Below, in pieces: positions 1 through 9,067 of a stretch of DNA of 64,000 nucleotides. Position 1 is the first letter of the stretch. Every line of letters begins with the position of its first letter. Location of the stretch: NCBI GenBank assembly GCA_035571515.1, contig DATNCQ010000147.1:1-64000 (forward strand), given 5' to 3'. The position numbers were made by a program, and so were the translations under genes. This stretch comes from Gp6-AA40 sp035571515 (lineage in GTDB: Bacteria; Acidobacteriota; Vicinamibacteria; Vicinamibacterales; UBA2999). The notes below the pieces were generated by a model. The model made no database searches. It saw only the letters and a list, made by a program, of their open reading frames with translations, and had not been told where the DNA came from.

Positions 1-1847
1 GGTTCCGCGACCAGCCGATCCGCCGCAAGCTGCTGTTCCTGACGCTCGCGTCGAGCGCCACCGCGCTGGTGCTGGCCAGCGGCGGGTTCCTCGCCTTTGA
101 CATCATCCAGTTCCGGCAGGAGCTGCAACAGGACCTCGACGCGCAGGCGGCGATCGTCGCCGAGAACAGCGCGGCGCCGCTCGCGTTCAACGACACGCAG
201 GCGGCCGGCGAGACGCTGGCGGTGATGCGCCTCAGGCCGCGCGTCGTGATGGCGTGCCTGTACAAGGGCGACCAGGTGTTCGCGACATACGGCCGCGATG
301 CCGGCGCCAGGTGCCCCGCGCGCCCGCCGGCGCCGGGCGCGAGCGGCTCGTCCTACGACGTCGTCAGGCGCGTCAACGTGGGGGGCGACGCCGTCGGCAC
401 ACTGTACATATCGCGCGACCTCGACGACCTGATCGATCGCCTGCGCGTTGGCGCGGCGGCGGTCGCGGTGTTCCTGCTCGTCGCGCTGGCGGCATCCTTC
501 CTGATCGCCCAGCGCATCCAGCACGTGATCGCGGCGCCGCTGCTCGAGCTCGCCGGCGCCGCGCGGACGATTTCCACCGGCGAGGACGATTCCGTGCGCG
601 TGACGCCGACGTCGAACGACGAACTGGGGGTCGTCATCCAGGCGTTCAACGCCATGCTCGATCGCATCAGCGAACGCAACGGCGAGCTGTCGCGGGCCAA
701 CCGCCTGAAAGACGAATTCCTCGCCACCCTCTCGCACGAGCTGCGGACGCCGCTCGGCGCCGTTCTCGGCTGGGTGCGCGTGCTGCGGACGACCGGCGCC
801 GAGGGCGCCACACGCGAGCGCGGCCTCGAGGCCATCGAGCGCAACGCGCGCGCGCAGCAGCGCCTCATCGAGGATCTCCTCGAGATTTCGCGCATTGTCA
901 CGGGCAAGTTGCGCCTCGAGGTGCGGCCGGTCGATCTCGCGGAAGTCATCGACGAGGCGATCGAAGTGGTCCGTCCCGCGGCGGCCGCGAAGCAGATCGC
1001 GCTGACGACCGAGATTGCCGTGCGCCCGGCGATGACCTCGGGCGATGCCAACCGGTTGCAGCAAGTCGCCTGGAACCTCATCTCGAACGCGGTGAAGTTC
1101 ACCACCCCCGGCGGCGCCGTGCGAATCCGCCTGACGCGCCACGACGGCTACCGGATCGTGGTCACCGACACCGGCGAGGGGATCGACCCGCGATTCCTCC
1201 CGCACGTGTTCGACGCCTTCCGGCAGGCCGACGGGACGACCACGCGCGAGCACGGCGGCCTCGGCCTCGGGCTGGCCATCGCGCGCGAGCTGGTGGAGCT
1301 GCACGGCGGCACGATCAAGGCCCGGTCGGACGGCGGCGGCCAGGGCAGCACGTTCCAGGTCGATCTGCCGTCGGTCGTCAGCGAATTTCCCACCGGCGCC
1401 GAGCCGCCGGCGCGCGCCGAGGGACCGGAGATGGGGGCGATCGATCGGCACCTGCTGCGCGACCTCCACATCCTCGTCGTCGACGACGAGCCGGACGCCC
1501 GCGATCTGATCGAAATGGCGCTCTCGCAGTACGGAGCGACCGTGACGACCGTCGACAGCTCCGCGGCGGCGTTGAGCGAAATCGATCGCCGCCTGCCGGA
1601 CGTGCTGCTCAGCGACGTCGGCATGCCGCGGGAGGACGGCTACGAGCTGATTCGCCGCGTGCGGAGCCGTCCACTCGAACGCGGCGGCGGCATCCCGGCG
1701 ATCGCCGTCACCGCGTACGCGTCGGCGAAGGATCGCGAGTCGGCGCTCGCGTCCGGCTACGAGGCGCACGTGGCCAAGCCGTTCGAGCCGGAGGCGCTCG
1801 CGCAGACGGTGGCCGCATTGTGCCGCGCGCAGATTCGGCCGTCGTGA
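1..1847 (+). CDS. Hybrid sensor histidine kinase with C-terminal receiver (5'-truncated by window edge)
   Basis: Membrane two-component kinase. The reading frame is already open at base 3 (FRDQPIRRKLLFLT...), so the true start lies a few codons upstream of the window. Order: TM1, a short extracytoplasmic CHASE8-like sensor part, TM2 (around bases 450-520), HAMP linker, HisKA with phospho-acceptor His in the SHELRTP motif (codon at 735), HATPase with N box (NLISNAVKF) and G boxes (DTGEGIDP, GLGLGLAIARELV), then a receiver domain with DDE acidic cluster, phospho-acceptor Asp in LLSDVGMP (codon at 1614) and conserved Lys in AKPFEP. All catalytic residues are present, so it should be active and may phosphorylate its own receiver or a separate partner. 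No cognate regulator lies next to it here. The signal is unknown. Confidence 0.93.
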   Translation, partial: FRDQPIRRKLLFLTLASSATALVLASGGFLAFDIIQFRQELQQDLDAQAAIVAENSAAPLAFNDTQAAGETLAVMRLRPRVVMACLYKGDQVFATYGRDAGARCPARPPAPGASGSSYDVVRRVNVGGDAVGTLYISRDLDDLIDRLRVGAAAVAVFLLVALAASFLIAQRIQHVIAAPLLELAGAARTISTGEDDSVRVTPTSNDELGVVIQAFNAMLDRISERNGELSRANRLKDEFLATLSHELRTPLGAVLGWVRVLRTTGAEGATRERGLEAIERNARAQQRLIEDLLEISRIVTGKLRLEVRPVDLAEVIDEAIEVVRPAAAAKQIALTTEIAVRPAMTSGDANRLQQVAWNLISNAVKFTTPGGAVRIRLTRHDGYRIVVTDTGEGIDPRFLPHVFDAFRQADGTTTREHGGLGLGLAIARELVELHGGTIKARSDGGGQGSTFQVDLPSVVSEFPTGAEPPARAEGPEMGAIDRHLLRDLHILVVDDEPDARDLIEMALSQYGATVTTVDSSAAALSEIDRRLPDVLLSDVGMPREDGYELIRRVRSRPLERGGGIPAIAVTAYASAKDRESALASGYEAHVAKPFEPEALAQTVAALCRAQIRPS

Positions 1848-1876
1848 GCGTCGCCGTGCGCTACCATGTGTGCTGC

Positions 1877-2380
1877 ATGGCGACGCAGTGTTCCTTCGAC
1901 GTGACGTCGAACGTCGACCTCCAGGAAGTGGACAACGCGCTCAATCAGGCGCGCAAGGAAGTGGCGCAGCGCTACGACTTCAAGGGCGCGAAGGCCTCCA
2001 TCGACTTCGACACGAAGGAGTCGAAGCTGGTGCTCGTCGCCGACGACGAATTCAAGCTGAACGCGCTGTGGGAGATCGTCTCGACGCGCCTGGTACGACG
2101 CAACGTGCCGGTCAAGAACCTGAGTCGCGGCGAGGCGCAAGCCGCCGCCAACAGCACCGTCCGGCAGGAAGTCTCGCTGCAGCAGGGCATCCCCACCGAA
2201 AAGGCCAGGGACATCATCAAGTTCATCAAGGACGCGAAGGTGAAGAAGGTGCAGGCGTCGATCCAGGGCGATCAGCTGCGCATCACCTCGCCGTCGAGGG
2301 ACGAGCTGCAGGAAGTGATGCGGCTGCTGCGCGAGCAGGACTTCGGGGTGGCGCTCCAGTTCGGGAACTATCGGGGATAA
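1877..2380 (+). CDS. yajQ: YajQ family nucleotide-binding protein
   Basis: 167 aa, close to the usual ~163 aa for YajQ (UPF0234). The N-terminus (CSFDVTSNVDLQEVDNA), the central YDFKG motif and the C-terminal DFGVALQFGNYRG ending are family hallmarks. YajQ proteins have two ferredoxin-like folds; some members bind cyclic di-GMP and act as transcriptional co-regulators, which is known for relatives and not shown here. The ATG at 1877 follows the kinase stop by 29 bases. The same frame is open far upstream through the kinase gene, but only this part resembles a protein family. Confidence 0.95.
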   Translation: MATQCSFDVTSNVDLQEVDNALNQARKEVAQRYDFKGAKASIDFDTKESKLVLVADDEFKLNALWEIVSTRLVRRNVPVKNLSRGEAQAAANSTVRQEVSLQQGIPTEKARDIIKFIKDAKVKKVQASIQGDQLRITSPSRDELQEVMRLLREQDFGVALQFGNYRG

Positions 2381-2381
2381 C

Positions 2382-2411
2382 CACGAAGAGCGCGAAGGCA
2401 CGAAGTTAAGA
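2382..2411. repeat. Short CACGAAG-type intergenic repeat
   Basis: Directly behind the YajQ stop are three degenerate copies of CACGAAG (cacgaag, cgcgaag, cacgaag) spaced 8-9 nt. The same word family, mixed with CACAAAG, forms the larger inverted structure at 14441-14578. Confidence 0.6.
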
Positions 2412-2569
2412 GGTCATCTCGTCAATCTCTGACAGCGCCAGGCAGGCGCGTCCTTCCGCGAGCAAGCCCTTCCCAGAAACACAATTCCTGACCGCCTGTC
2501 GAATTCCGACCTGGCCGTTCGACCTTGTAGTGAAAAGCCGGACTCCACCCTCAGAGCACGGAGACTCAC

Positions 2570-3151
2570 ATGCGAGAGCTCAAAATCATGGAACACATCT
2601 CGCTGGACTGCGTGATCCAGCACTCCGCCGACAACGACGCGTTCCCCTACAGCGGCTGGACCGCACCCTATCGGACCCCCGCCGGCCGCGAGGCAATCAT
2701 GGCCGCCCAGGGCGAGCGCTTCGATCTGCTGCTTGGCCGTCGCACCTACGACATCTGGGCGGACTTCTGGCCTAAGGCGCCGACCAGTCCGATGGCGGAC
2801 GGCATCAATGCGGCCACAAAATATGTGGCGACCCACCGTCCGGAAAGCCTTGAATGGGGTCCGTGCGAGGGCGTTGGAGCGGACATCGTCGAGGGCATTC
2901 GCCGCATCAAGTCGCAGGACGGCCCGGACCTGCTCCTCTGGGGTAGTTCCACGCTGACATCGACGGTGCTGGAACGTGGACTTGCGGATGAAGTCCTGCT
3001 GATCGTCTATCCGGTCCTGTTGGGGACGGGGAAGCGGTTCTTTGCAGAGGGAACTCCGCCACGCTCATTTGAGCTCGTCAGCACCAAAGCCATGCCGTCT
3101 GGCATCATCTTCAGTACTTACAAGGTCGCCGGGCCTCTGCAGACCGGATAG
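2570..3151 (+). CDS. Dihydrofolate-reductase-family (RibD C-terminal-like) protein
   Basis: 193 aa cytosolic reductase-fold protein. MEHISLDCVIQ resembles the usual MSLDGVIQ start of this family, followed by FDLLLGRRTYDIW (nucleotide-binding strand and helix) and the C-terminal LADEVLLIVYPVLLGTGKRFF block typical of RibD_C/YyaP-like proteins. Substrate unknown; such proteins are generally NADPH-dependent reductase homologues. ATG at 2570 is preceded by a GGAG-like site. The 189-base upstream gap is A+T-richer than the surroundings and holds only the short repeat and presumably the promoter. The gene is monocistronic and convergent with the next gene. Confidence 0.85.
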   Translation: MRELKIMEHISLDCVIQHSADNDAFPYSGWTAPYRTPAGREAIMAAQGERFDLLLGRRTYDIWADFWPKAPTSPMADGINAATKYVATHRPESLEWGPCEGVGADIVEGIRRIKSQDGPDLLLWGSSTLTSTVLERGLADEVLLIVYPVLLGTGKRFFAEGTPPRSFELVSTKAMPSGIIFSTYKVAGPLQTG

Positions 3152-3155
3152 GTGA

Positions 3156-3830
3156 TTACTTCTTGGCCTTCTTCTCGTCCCACGCCACCTCGGTTTCCGC
3201 GTTTTTCCCCGACTCGAGGATGGCGTTCGCGATGCGGTCCGTCCGCGTGTGCAGCGGCAGCTCCGTGTCGTAGACGATTTCCTTCTGGGCGAGCGTCCGC
3301 AGCTCGAACTTGACGTGATAGCGGCGCAGGATCGCCTCGATGTCGTTGCGCAGCACGTTGGGATCGCCTGACGTCACCTTCAGCTCGAAGTGCTTCGTCA
3401 TCTCCGGCTCGATCGACTCGGTCGCCCAGAGCACGCCGAGCAGGAAGACCGTGGCGAACAACGCCAGCCCGTACAACTCCACGCCGCAGCAGAGGCCCAT
3501 GCTGAGCGTGGAGAGCATGACGACCGCGTCCTTCGGGTCCTCGATCTTCGCGCGGTAGCGGATCAGGTTCGCCGCGCCGACGATGCCGAACGCCCGCGCG
3601 AGGCTGGAGCCGACGACCAGCATCACCGTGGCGCCGACGACCGCCAGCACGATCTGCGTCTCGATCACGGGCGCCGATCGCGGCGGCGTGCCGCGCCGGC
3701 GCGGCCTGAAGGCGAGCGCGGCGCCGAGCACGGTCGCCACGGGGAGCGCCAGCACCGCGCGCTCCACCATGTCGAAATGCGATTCCAGGACCTGGGGCAG
3801 GGTTTGAGTGAGCTCGGGCGGGGGTTGCAT
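3156..3830 (-). CDS. DUF4956 domain membrane protein
   Basis: 224 aa. Hydrophobic segments lie around residues 22-41, 57-80 and 100-135, followed by a cytoplasmic-type C-terminal domain (~90 aa) ending in a Lys-rich tail. The RAFGIVGAANLIRYRAKI and DPKDAV blocks match the DUF4956 signature (MgtC-like arrangement of short conserved loops between helices). Function is not established; DUF4956 proteins are often encoded beside CotH-type secreted kinases and VTC-like polyphosphate polymerases. Here the preceding gene, 21 bases upstream in the same operon, is itself kinase-fold-like, which fits that association. Confidence 0.8.
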   Translation of the reverse strand: MQPPPELTQTLPQVLESHFDMVERAVLALPVATVLGAALAFRPRRRGTPPRSAPVIETQIVLAVVGATVMLVVGSSLARAFGIVGAANLIRYRAKIEDPKDAVVMLSTLSMGLCCGVELYGLALFATVFLLGVLWATESIEPEMTKHFELKVTSGDPNVLRNDIEAILRRYHVKFELRTLAQKEIVYDTELPLHTRTDRIANAILESGKNAETEVAWDEKKAKK

Positions 3831-3851
3831 TCGTCGCGTCTGGTCGAACGA

Positions 3852-4814
3852 TCAGCGAGTCGCCTGGTCGGCGGGACGCGCGCGCAGCGCGAGCCCGTCG
3901 TCGATCTTCTCCTTCAGCTTCGCGATGTAGCGGCTGGCGTCGCTCTCCGAGTAGTTGGCGGCGCGGAAGGCGTCCTGCCACTGCTTGTCGGTGAGCTTGC
4001 GCAGGTGCTCCGCGGCCCACCGCACGTCGGCGGGGCGGATCATCGTCAACAGCTCCTGGTGCAGGCCGACGTAGTCGAACTCCACGTGGTCGTCGTGGAC
4101 GGCGGTGATGAAGCCGCGCCGCTCGAAGCACTCGAGGCAGTTGCGGCGCGGGTACATCTTGCCGGTCTCGCCGAGCGCCGCGCCGAGATCGCGCACCACG
4201 AACCAGCGGTCCGCGCCCTCGACCGGCTCCTTGAACTTGTAGAGGCTGTTGTTGTCGTTCTTCAGGTCCGTGCTGTTGAACATCAGCAGGACGACGAGCA
4301 GCCCGTTCAACTCGGGCGTGCCGACGAACGGGTTCTGCTGCCACCACCACGATTCGTCGAGGCGCTCGAACTCCTTCAGCTTCGGGCGGAAGCGCGCTTC
4401 GCTCTCGGTGGCTGACGTGCCATCGCGTTCGAGCGTCCAGGACGGCAGGTAGTAGATCGGCTGCTGGTGAAAGCCGAGTCCCCACAGGATGCGCGACATC
4501 AGGACCTCGGTCTGGGCCTCGGGGCCGATCTTCGCGCTCCATTCGACGTCGCCGGGTCCCTTCACTTCGTATTTCGTGCTGAAGCCGGTGGCGTCGCGCT
4601 CCTTGAACTTGTAGACCGCGTCGGGTTTTGGTGCGTACTTCTGGCCGCCGATTCCCCAGAAGAGGTCGCGCGGTTCATTGCCCGGATCGACCCAGAGCTG
4701 GCGCAGGGCGTCGGGCGACGGCGGCTGCACCGGCGGTTTGATCTCGATTGCGCCGCCGCAGGCGGCAGCAGCAAGGGCCAATGCGACAACGGTCGAGGTG
4801 ACGCGAACCATCAC
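3852..4814 (-). CDS. Secreted lipoprotein with kinase-fold-like motifs
   Basis: 320 aa. A signal peptide ends in a lipobox (ALAAAACGG), so it is probably anchored at the periplasmic face. The mature part shows motifs arranged as in atypical (HipA/CotH/Fam20-type) kinases: a Lys in EWSAKIGPE (beta-3-like), a following Glu in EAQTEVLMSRILW (alpha-C-like), a catalytic-loop-like DLKNDNN, and a DFG-like RDLGAALG. A Cys pair (CLEC) sits between the last motif and the C-terminal helical part. I infer a kinase-like fold from motif order only; no activity is known. ATG at 4814 has an AGGTCAGGTG Shine-Dalgarno-like site. First gene of a two-gene operon with DUF4956. Confidence 0.62.
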   Translation of the reverse strand: MMVRVTSTVVALALAAAACGGAIEIKPPVQPPSPDALRQLWVDPGNEPRDLFWGIGGQKYAPKPDAVYKFKERDATGFSTKYEVKGPGDVEWSAKIGPEAQTEVLMSRILWGLGFHQQPIYYLPSWTLERDGTSATESEARFRPKLKEFERLDESWWWQQNPFVGTPELNGLLVVLLMFNSTDLKNDNNSLYKFKEPVEGADRWFVVRDLGAALGETGKMYPRRNCLECFERRGFITAVHDDHVEFDYVGLHQELLTMIRPADVRWAAEHLRKLTDKQWQDAFRAANYSESDASRYIAKLKEKIDDGLALRARPADQATR

Positions 4815-4875
4815 CTGACCTCGTCAGCAAGCTACGTTCCACTGTGGCACTCGGTTTGGTTGACGTACCTCGACT

Positions 4876-7746
4876 ATGCCTCCCGCCGTCGTTCCGGCCG
4901 CAACCTACCGGTTGCAGTTCAACCAGAGCTTCACCTTCGACGATGCGACGGCGATTGTGGACTATCTCGATCGTCTCGGGATTTCACACTGCTATGCATC
5001 GAGCTACTTCAAGGCGGTCCCCGGCAGCACCCACGGCTACGACGTCGCCGACCCGACCCAGCTGAACCCGGAGATCGGCGACCGTGCCCAGTACGACCGG
5101 TGGGTGGCGTCGCTCCGCGCCCACGGCATGGGGCACATTATCGACATGGTGCCCAACCACATGGGCATCGCGCAGTCGTGCAATCCATGGTGGCAGGACG
5201 TCCTCGAGAACGGTCCGAGCTCGCAGTTCGCGTCGTTTTTCGACATCGACTGGCATCCGCTCAAGCTGGAGCTCACGGACAAGGTGCTGCTGCCGATTCT
5301 CGGCGGCTCCTACGGCGCGGTCCTCGAGCGGCAGGAGATCGCGCTCCAGTACGTCAACGGCGCGTTCACGGCCCACTACTTCAATACCGCGCTGCCGATT
5401 GCGCCCGGCACCTACGATCGGATCCTCGCGCTCGACGCCGGCACCTTGCTGGCCGAGATCGGCGGGGAGAGCGACGAGGGACAGGAGTTCCTCAGCATCC
5501 TGACGGCGATCCGGAACCTGCCGGCCCACGATGCGCAGACCCCGGACGCGCGCGCCGAACGCCACCGCGAGAAGGAAGTGATCAAGCGGCGCCTCGCGCG
5601 GCTGACCGGCGCCGCGCCGGCGGTGCTCGCACACATCCGCCGGGCGGTCGAGACGCTCAACGGCACCCGGGGCGACGCGCGGAGCTTCGATCGCCTCGAC
5701 GATCTCCTGTCGGTGCAGGCCTACCGGCTCGCCTACTGGCGCGTGGCGGCGGAGGAGATCAACTACCGGCGCTTCTTCGACATCAACGAGCTGGCGGCGC
5801 TGCGGATGGAAGACCCGCAGGTGTTCGAGCGGACGCACGCGTTTGCCTTCGAGCTGCTCCGCGAGGGCGCGATCGACGGCCTGCGCATCGATCACGTCGA
5901 CGGCCTCTACGACCCGGGCGACTACCTCGAGCGGCTGCAGGCGCGCGCGAGCGAGGTGCGCCCGGATCTCTTTACCGGCGATCGCCGCCTCTATCTCGTC
6001 GTCGAGAAGATCCTGGGGCTCGACGAGTGGCTGCCGGCCTGGCCGGTGGAAGGAACGACCGGGTACGAGTTCATCGTGCGCGTGAACGGCCTGTTCGTGG
6101 ACGTCCGCCACGAGCGTGCGGTCAACGAGGCGTTCGAGCGCTTCACCCGCCTGCGTGCGCCGTTCCGCGAATTCGCCTACCGCAGCAAGCAGCTCGTGCT
6201 GCGGATGAGCATGGCGAGCGAGCTGCAGGTGCTCGCCCACGGCCTCAACCGCTTCTCCGAGCGCAACCGTCACTTCCGCGACTTCACCCTGAACCTGCTC
6301 GTCTACGCGATGCGCGAGATCATCGCCGCGTTCCCCGTCTACCGGACCTACGTGAACGGGCGCGAGCCGGACGTGAGCGCGCACGATCGCCGCTACATCG
6401 AGCACGCGGTCAGCGAGGCGAAGCGGCGGAACGCCCGCCACCCCGGGGTGGTGTTCGATTTCATCCGCGGGCTGCTGCTGAAGAAGGCGGACTACATCCC
6501 CGAGGAGGAGCGCGGCGAACACCTGAAGTTCGTCAGCAAGTTCCAGCAGGTGACGAGCCCGGTCACGGCGAAGGGCATCGAGGACACCGCGCTCTACATC
6601 TACAACCGGCTGGTCTCCCTCAACGAGGTGGGCGGCGAGCCCGACAAGTTCGGCGTCACCGCCGACGCCCTGCACGGCTGGCTGGCGGAACGGGCGACGC
6701 GGTGGCCGCACAGCCTGTCGGCCTCGTCCACGCACGACACGAAGCGGAGCGAGGACGTCCGCGCGCGCATCAACATCCTGTCAGAGCTGCCCGCCGACTG
6801 GCGGCAGGCGACGGGACGGTGGGCGCGGATGAACCGCAAGGCGCGCGTCACCATCGACGGTGAGTCGTACCCGAGCCGCAACGAGGAGTACCTGCTCTAC
6901 CAGACGCTGGTCGGGACCTGGCCGGCGCGTCCGATGACCTCGGACGGCGAGCGCGAGTACCGGGAGCGGATCGGCGGCTACATGCTGAAGACCATGCGCG
7001 AAGCGAAGGTCTTCACGAGCTGGCTCAATCCGAGCGAGCCGCACGAACAGGCGATGGCGCGGTTCGTCGAGATGATTCTCTCCCCCTCCAACATCGCGTT
7101 CCGCCGCGACTTCATCGAGTTCGCCGCGCGCGTCGCCCGCCACGGCGTCTACAACTCGCTGGCGCAGCTCGCCATCAAGATCGGCGCGCCCGGCGTGCCC
7201 GACTTCTACCAGGGGACGGAGCTGTGGGACTTCAGCCTCGTCGACCCCGACAACCGGCGGCCGGTGGACTACACGAGGCGCCGCGAGCTGCTCGACGCGC
7301 TGCCGGAGCGGGGCAGCCCCGAGCCGTCGCTCGTGTCGGAGCTGCTGGCGCATCCGGAAGACGATCGCCTGAAGCTGTTCGCGACGGCGACGATGCTGCG
7401 GGCGCGCCGGGCGGCGCACGACGTGTTCCGGTGCGGCGCGTATGAACCGCTGGCGGTCGACGGCAGCGCGCGCGAACACCTGTTCGCCTTCGCGCGTATC
7501 CTCGGGCAGCGGCAGGCCATCGTCGCTGTCCCGCGGCTGGTCGCGACGCTCAGGCCGGACGGCGAGGCGCCGATTGGCGACACGTGGCGCGACACACGCA
7601 TTGCCGTCCCGGACGCCGCGCCGCGCTGCTATCGGCAGGCGTTCACGGGCGCCTGCGCGAGCGTGATCGAGGACGGCGGCCGCCGCTGGATCCGCGCCGC
7701 CGACGCGTTCGCGCATTTCCCTATCGCTTTCCTGGAGGCGGCGTAA
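4876..7746 (+). CDS. treY: Malto-oligosyltrehalose synthase
   Basis: 956 aa GH13 enzyme that isomerises the reducing-end alpha-1,4 linkage of maltodextrins to alpha,alpha-1,1, the first step of the TreY/TreZ route to trehalose. The N-terminal ATYRLQFNQSFTF start and STHGYDVADP are TreY hallmarks. Further motifs are DMVPNHMGI, GLRIDHVDGLYDPG with the nucleophile Asp (residue 339), VVEKILGLDEWLP, STHDTKRSEDVRARI and GVPDFYQGTELWDFSLVDPDNRR. Full length. The partner TreZ (trehalohydrolase) is not in this window. No clear Shine-Dalgarno site precedes the ATG. The phospholipase-D-family gene follows after 3 bases, implying co-transcription. Confidence 0.96.
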   Translation: MPPAVVPAATYRLQFNQSFTFDDATAIVDYLDRLGISHCYASSYFKAVPGSTHGYDVADPTQLNPEIGDRAQYDRWVASLRAHGMGHIIDMVPNHMGIAQSCNPWWQDVLENGPSSQFASFFDIDWHPLKLELTDKVLLPILGGSYGAVLERQEIALQYVNGAFTAHYFNTALPIAPGTYDRILALDAGTLLAEIGGESDEGQEFLSILTAIRNLPAHDAQTPDARAERHREKEVIKRRLARLTGAAPAVLAHIRRAVETLNGTRGDARSFDRLDDLLSVQAYRLAYWRVAAEEINYRRFFDINELAALRMEDPQVFERTHAFAFELLREGAIDGLRIDHVDGLYDPGDYLERLQARASEVRPDLFTGDRRLYLVVEKILGLDEWLPAWPVEGTTGYEFIVRVNGLFVDVRHERAVNEAFERFTRLRAPFREFAYRSKQLVLRMSMASELQVLAHGLNRFSERNRHFRDFTLNLLVYAMREIIAAFPVYRTYVNGREPDVSAHDRRYIEHAVSEAKRRNARHPGVVFDFIRGLLLKKADYIPEEERGEHLKFVSKFQQVTSPVTAKGIEDTALYIYNRLVSLNEVGGEPDKFGVTADALHGWLAERATRWPHSLSASSTHDTKRSEDVRARINILSELPADWRQATGRWARMNRKARVTIDGESYPSRNEEYLLYQTLVGTWPARPMTSDGEREYRERIGGYMLKTMREAKVFTSWLNPSEPHEQAMARFVEMILSPSNIAFRRDFIEFAARVARHGVYNSLAQLAIKIGAPGVPDFYQGTELWDFSLVDPDNRRPVDYTRRRELLDALPERGSPEPSLVSELLAHPEDDRLKLFATATMLRARRAAHDVFRCGAYEPLAVDGSAREHLFAFARILGQRQAIVAVPRLVATLRPDGEAPIGDTWRDTRIAVPDAAPRCYRQAFTGACASVIEDGGRRWIRAADAFAHFPIAFLEAA

Positions 7747-7749
7747 GCG

Positions 7750-9003
7750 ATGGGATGGACGATCATCGCGGTCGGCTTCATCACCTGGTTCGTCCTGGTG
7801 CTGTTCTTCACGCCGCGGATCGACTACAAGGTGTCGCACCCGCTGCGGCCCGACAGCGACGAATTCCTGCACGTCATCCAGGCCACGTGCCAGGCCGCGA
7901 TTTACCGCGGGAACAAGGTCGACATCCTCACCAACGGCGCCCAGTTCTATCCCGCCATGCGCGACGCGATCCTCGCCGCCCAGTCCTCCGTGAACATGGA
8001 GGCCTACATCTTCAAGAACGGCGAGGCCGCGCGCATGCTGATCGACGCGATGATGGACCGCGCGCGCGCGGGCGTGGAGGTGCGCCTGACGCTCGACGCC
8101 GTCGGCAGCTTTCGCATCGCCTTCGCGGGCGCGCTGCGGCGGATGCGGGACGCCGGCTGCAAGGTGCAGTTCTACCAGCGGATCACCTGGTACCGGTTTC
8201 ACCGGCTCAACAACCGCACGCACCGCGAGCTGCTGGTCATCGATGGCCGCGTGGCGTTCACCGGCGGAGCGGGGGTCGCCGACCAGTGGCTGAAGCCGCG
8301 CGGCCGCCACCGGGCGTGGCGCGACACCATGGCGCGCATCGAGGGCCCGATCGTCGCCGCGCTGCAGGGCGTCTTCGCCGAGAACTGGCTCGAGTGCTGC
8401 GGCGAGATCCTCACGGCGCCGCGCCACTGGCCGGAGCTGCGCCACGCCGACGGCGCCGAGGCGATGCTGGTCAAGAGCTCGCCCTCCGACCGCGCGACCG
8501 CGTCGCGCGTGGTCTTCCAGATGCTCGTCGAAGGGGCGGTCAGCTGCATCGACATCCAGACGCCCTACTTCCTGCCCGATCGATCCTTCCGCCGCGCGCT
8601 GGTGCGCGCCGCGCAGCGCGGGATCCGCGTGCGCGCGATCGTGCCCGGGAGATATTGCGACCAGCGGCTGGTGCGGCTGGCGAGCCGGCGCATGTATCGC
8701 GAGCTGCTGACCGGCGGCGTGCGCCTGTTCGAGTACCGCCCGGCGATGACGCACGTGAAGGCCATGATGGTCGACGGCGCGTGGGCGGTCATCGGCACCA
8801 CAAATGTGGACAACCGTTCCTTCGAGCACAACGACGAAGTGAACGTGGCGTTCCGCGAGGTGGAGGTCGCCGGGCGCCTTCGGCGTGATTTCGAATCCGA
8901 CCTGGCGGCATCCGACGAGATCACGCTCGAAGACTTCGGGAAACGGCCGGCGCTCGAGAAGCTGGTCGAGCCGGTCTGCTGGATTCTCGAGCGCCAGCAG
9001 TAG
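7750..9003 (+). CDS. Phospholipase D / cardiolipin synthase-family protein
   Basis: 417 aa with one N-terminal membrane helix (residues ~3-20) and two PLD halves. The C-terminal HKD motif is canonical (HVKAMMVDG followed by GTTNVDNRSFEHNDE). In the N-terminal motif (THRELLVIDGRVAFTGG) the catalytic Lys position is Glu (HxE instead of HxK). Family members transfer phosphatidyl groups to make cardiolipin or hydrolyse phosphodiesters. The Glu substitution may alter or remove activity unless it is tolerated in this subfamily, which I cannot tell. Translationally linked to treY by a 3-base gap. Confidence 0.88.
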   Translation: MGWTIIAVGFITWFVLVLFFTPRIDYKVSHPLRPDSDEFLHVIQATCQAAIYRGNKVDILTNGAQFYPAMRDAILAAQSSVNMEAYIFKNGEAARMLIDAMMDRARAGVEVRLTLDAVGSFRIAFAGALRRMRDAGCKVQFYQRITWYRFHRLNNRTHRELLVIDGRVAFTGGAGVADQWLKPRGRHRAWRDTMARIEGPIVAALQGVFAENWLECCGEILTAPRHWPELRHADGAEAMLVKSSPSDRATASRVVFQMLVEGAVSCIDIQTPYFLPDRSFRRALVRAAQRGIRVRAIVPGRYCDQRLVRLASRRMYRELLTGGVRLFEYRPAMTHVKAMMVDGAWAVIGTTNVDNRSFEHNDEVNVAFREVEVAGRLRRDFESDLAASDEITLEDFGKRPALEKLVEPVCWILERQQ

Positions 9004-9067
9004 TCGGGAGGGGTGCACTGGGTGGGTGGTACGCGAGTTGCTGAGTAGCGCCCCAGAGGTTGATTAC

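Noticed and set aside
254..1876. Open frame fused upstream of YajQ, through the kinase gene
   Set aside because: Only the last 167 codons resemble a protein family; the rest is an Arg-rich shadow of the kinase, and YajQ has its own ATG.
6781..9018. 745-codon open frame antisense to treY and the PLD-family gene
   Set aside because: No recognisable fold and shadow-type composition; sense-strand genes are well supported.
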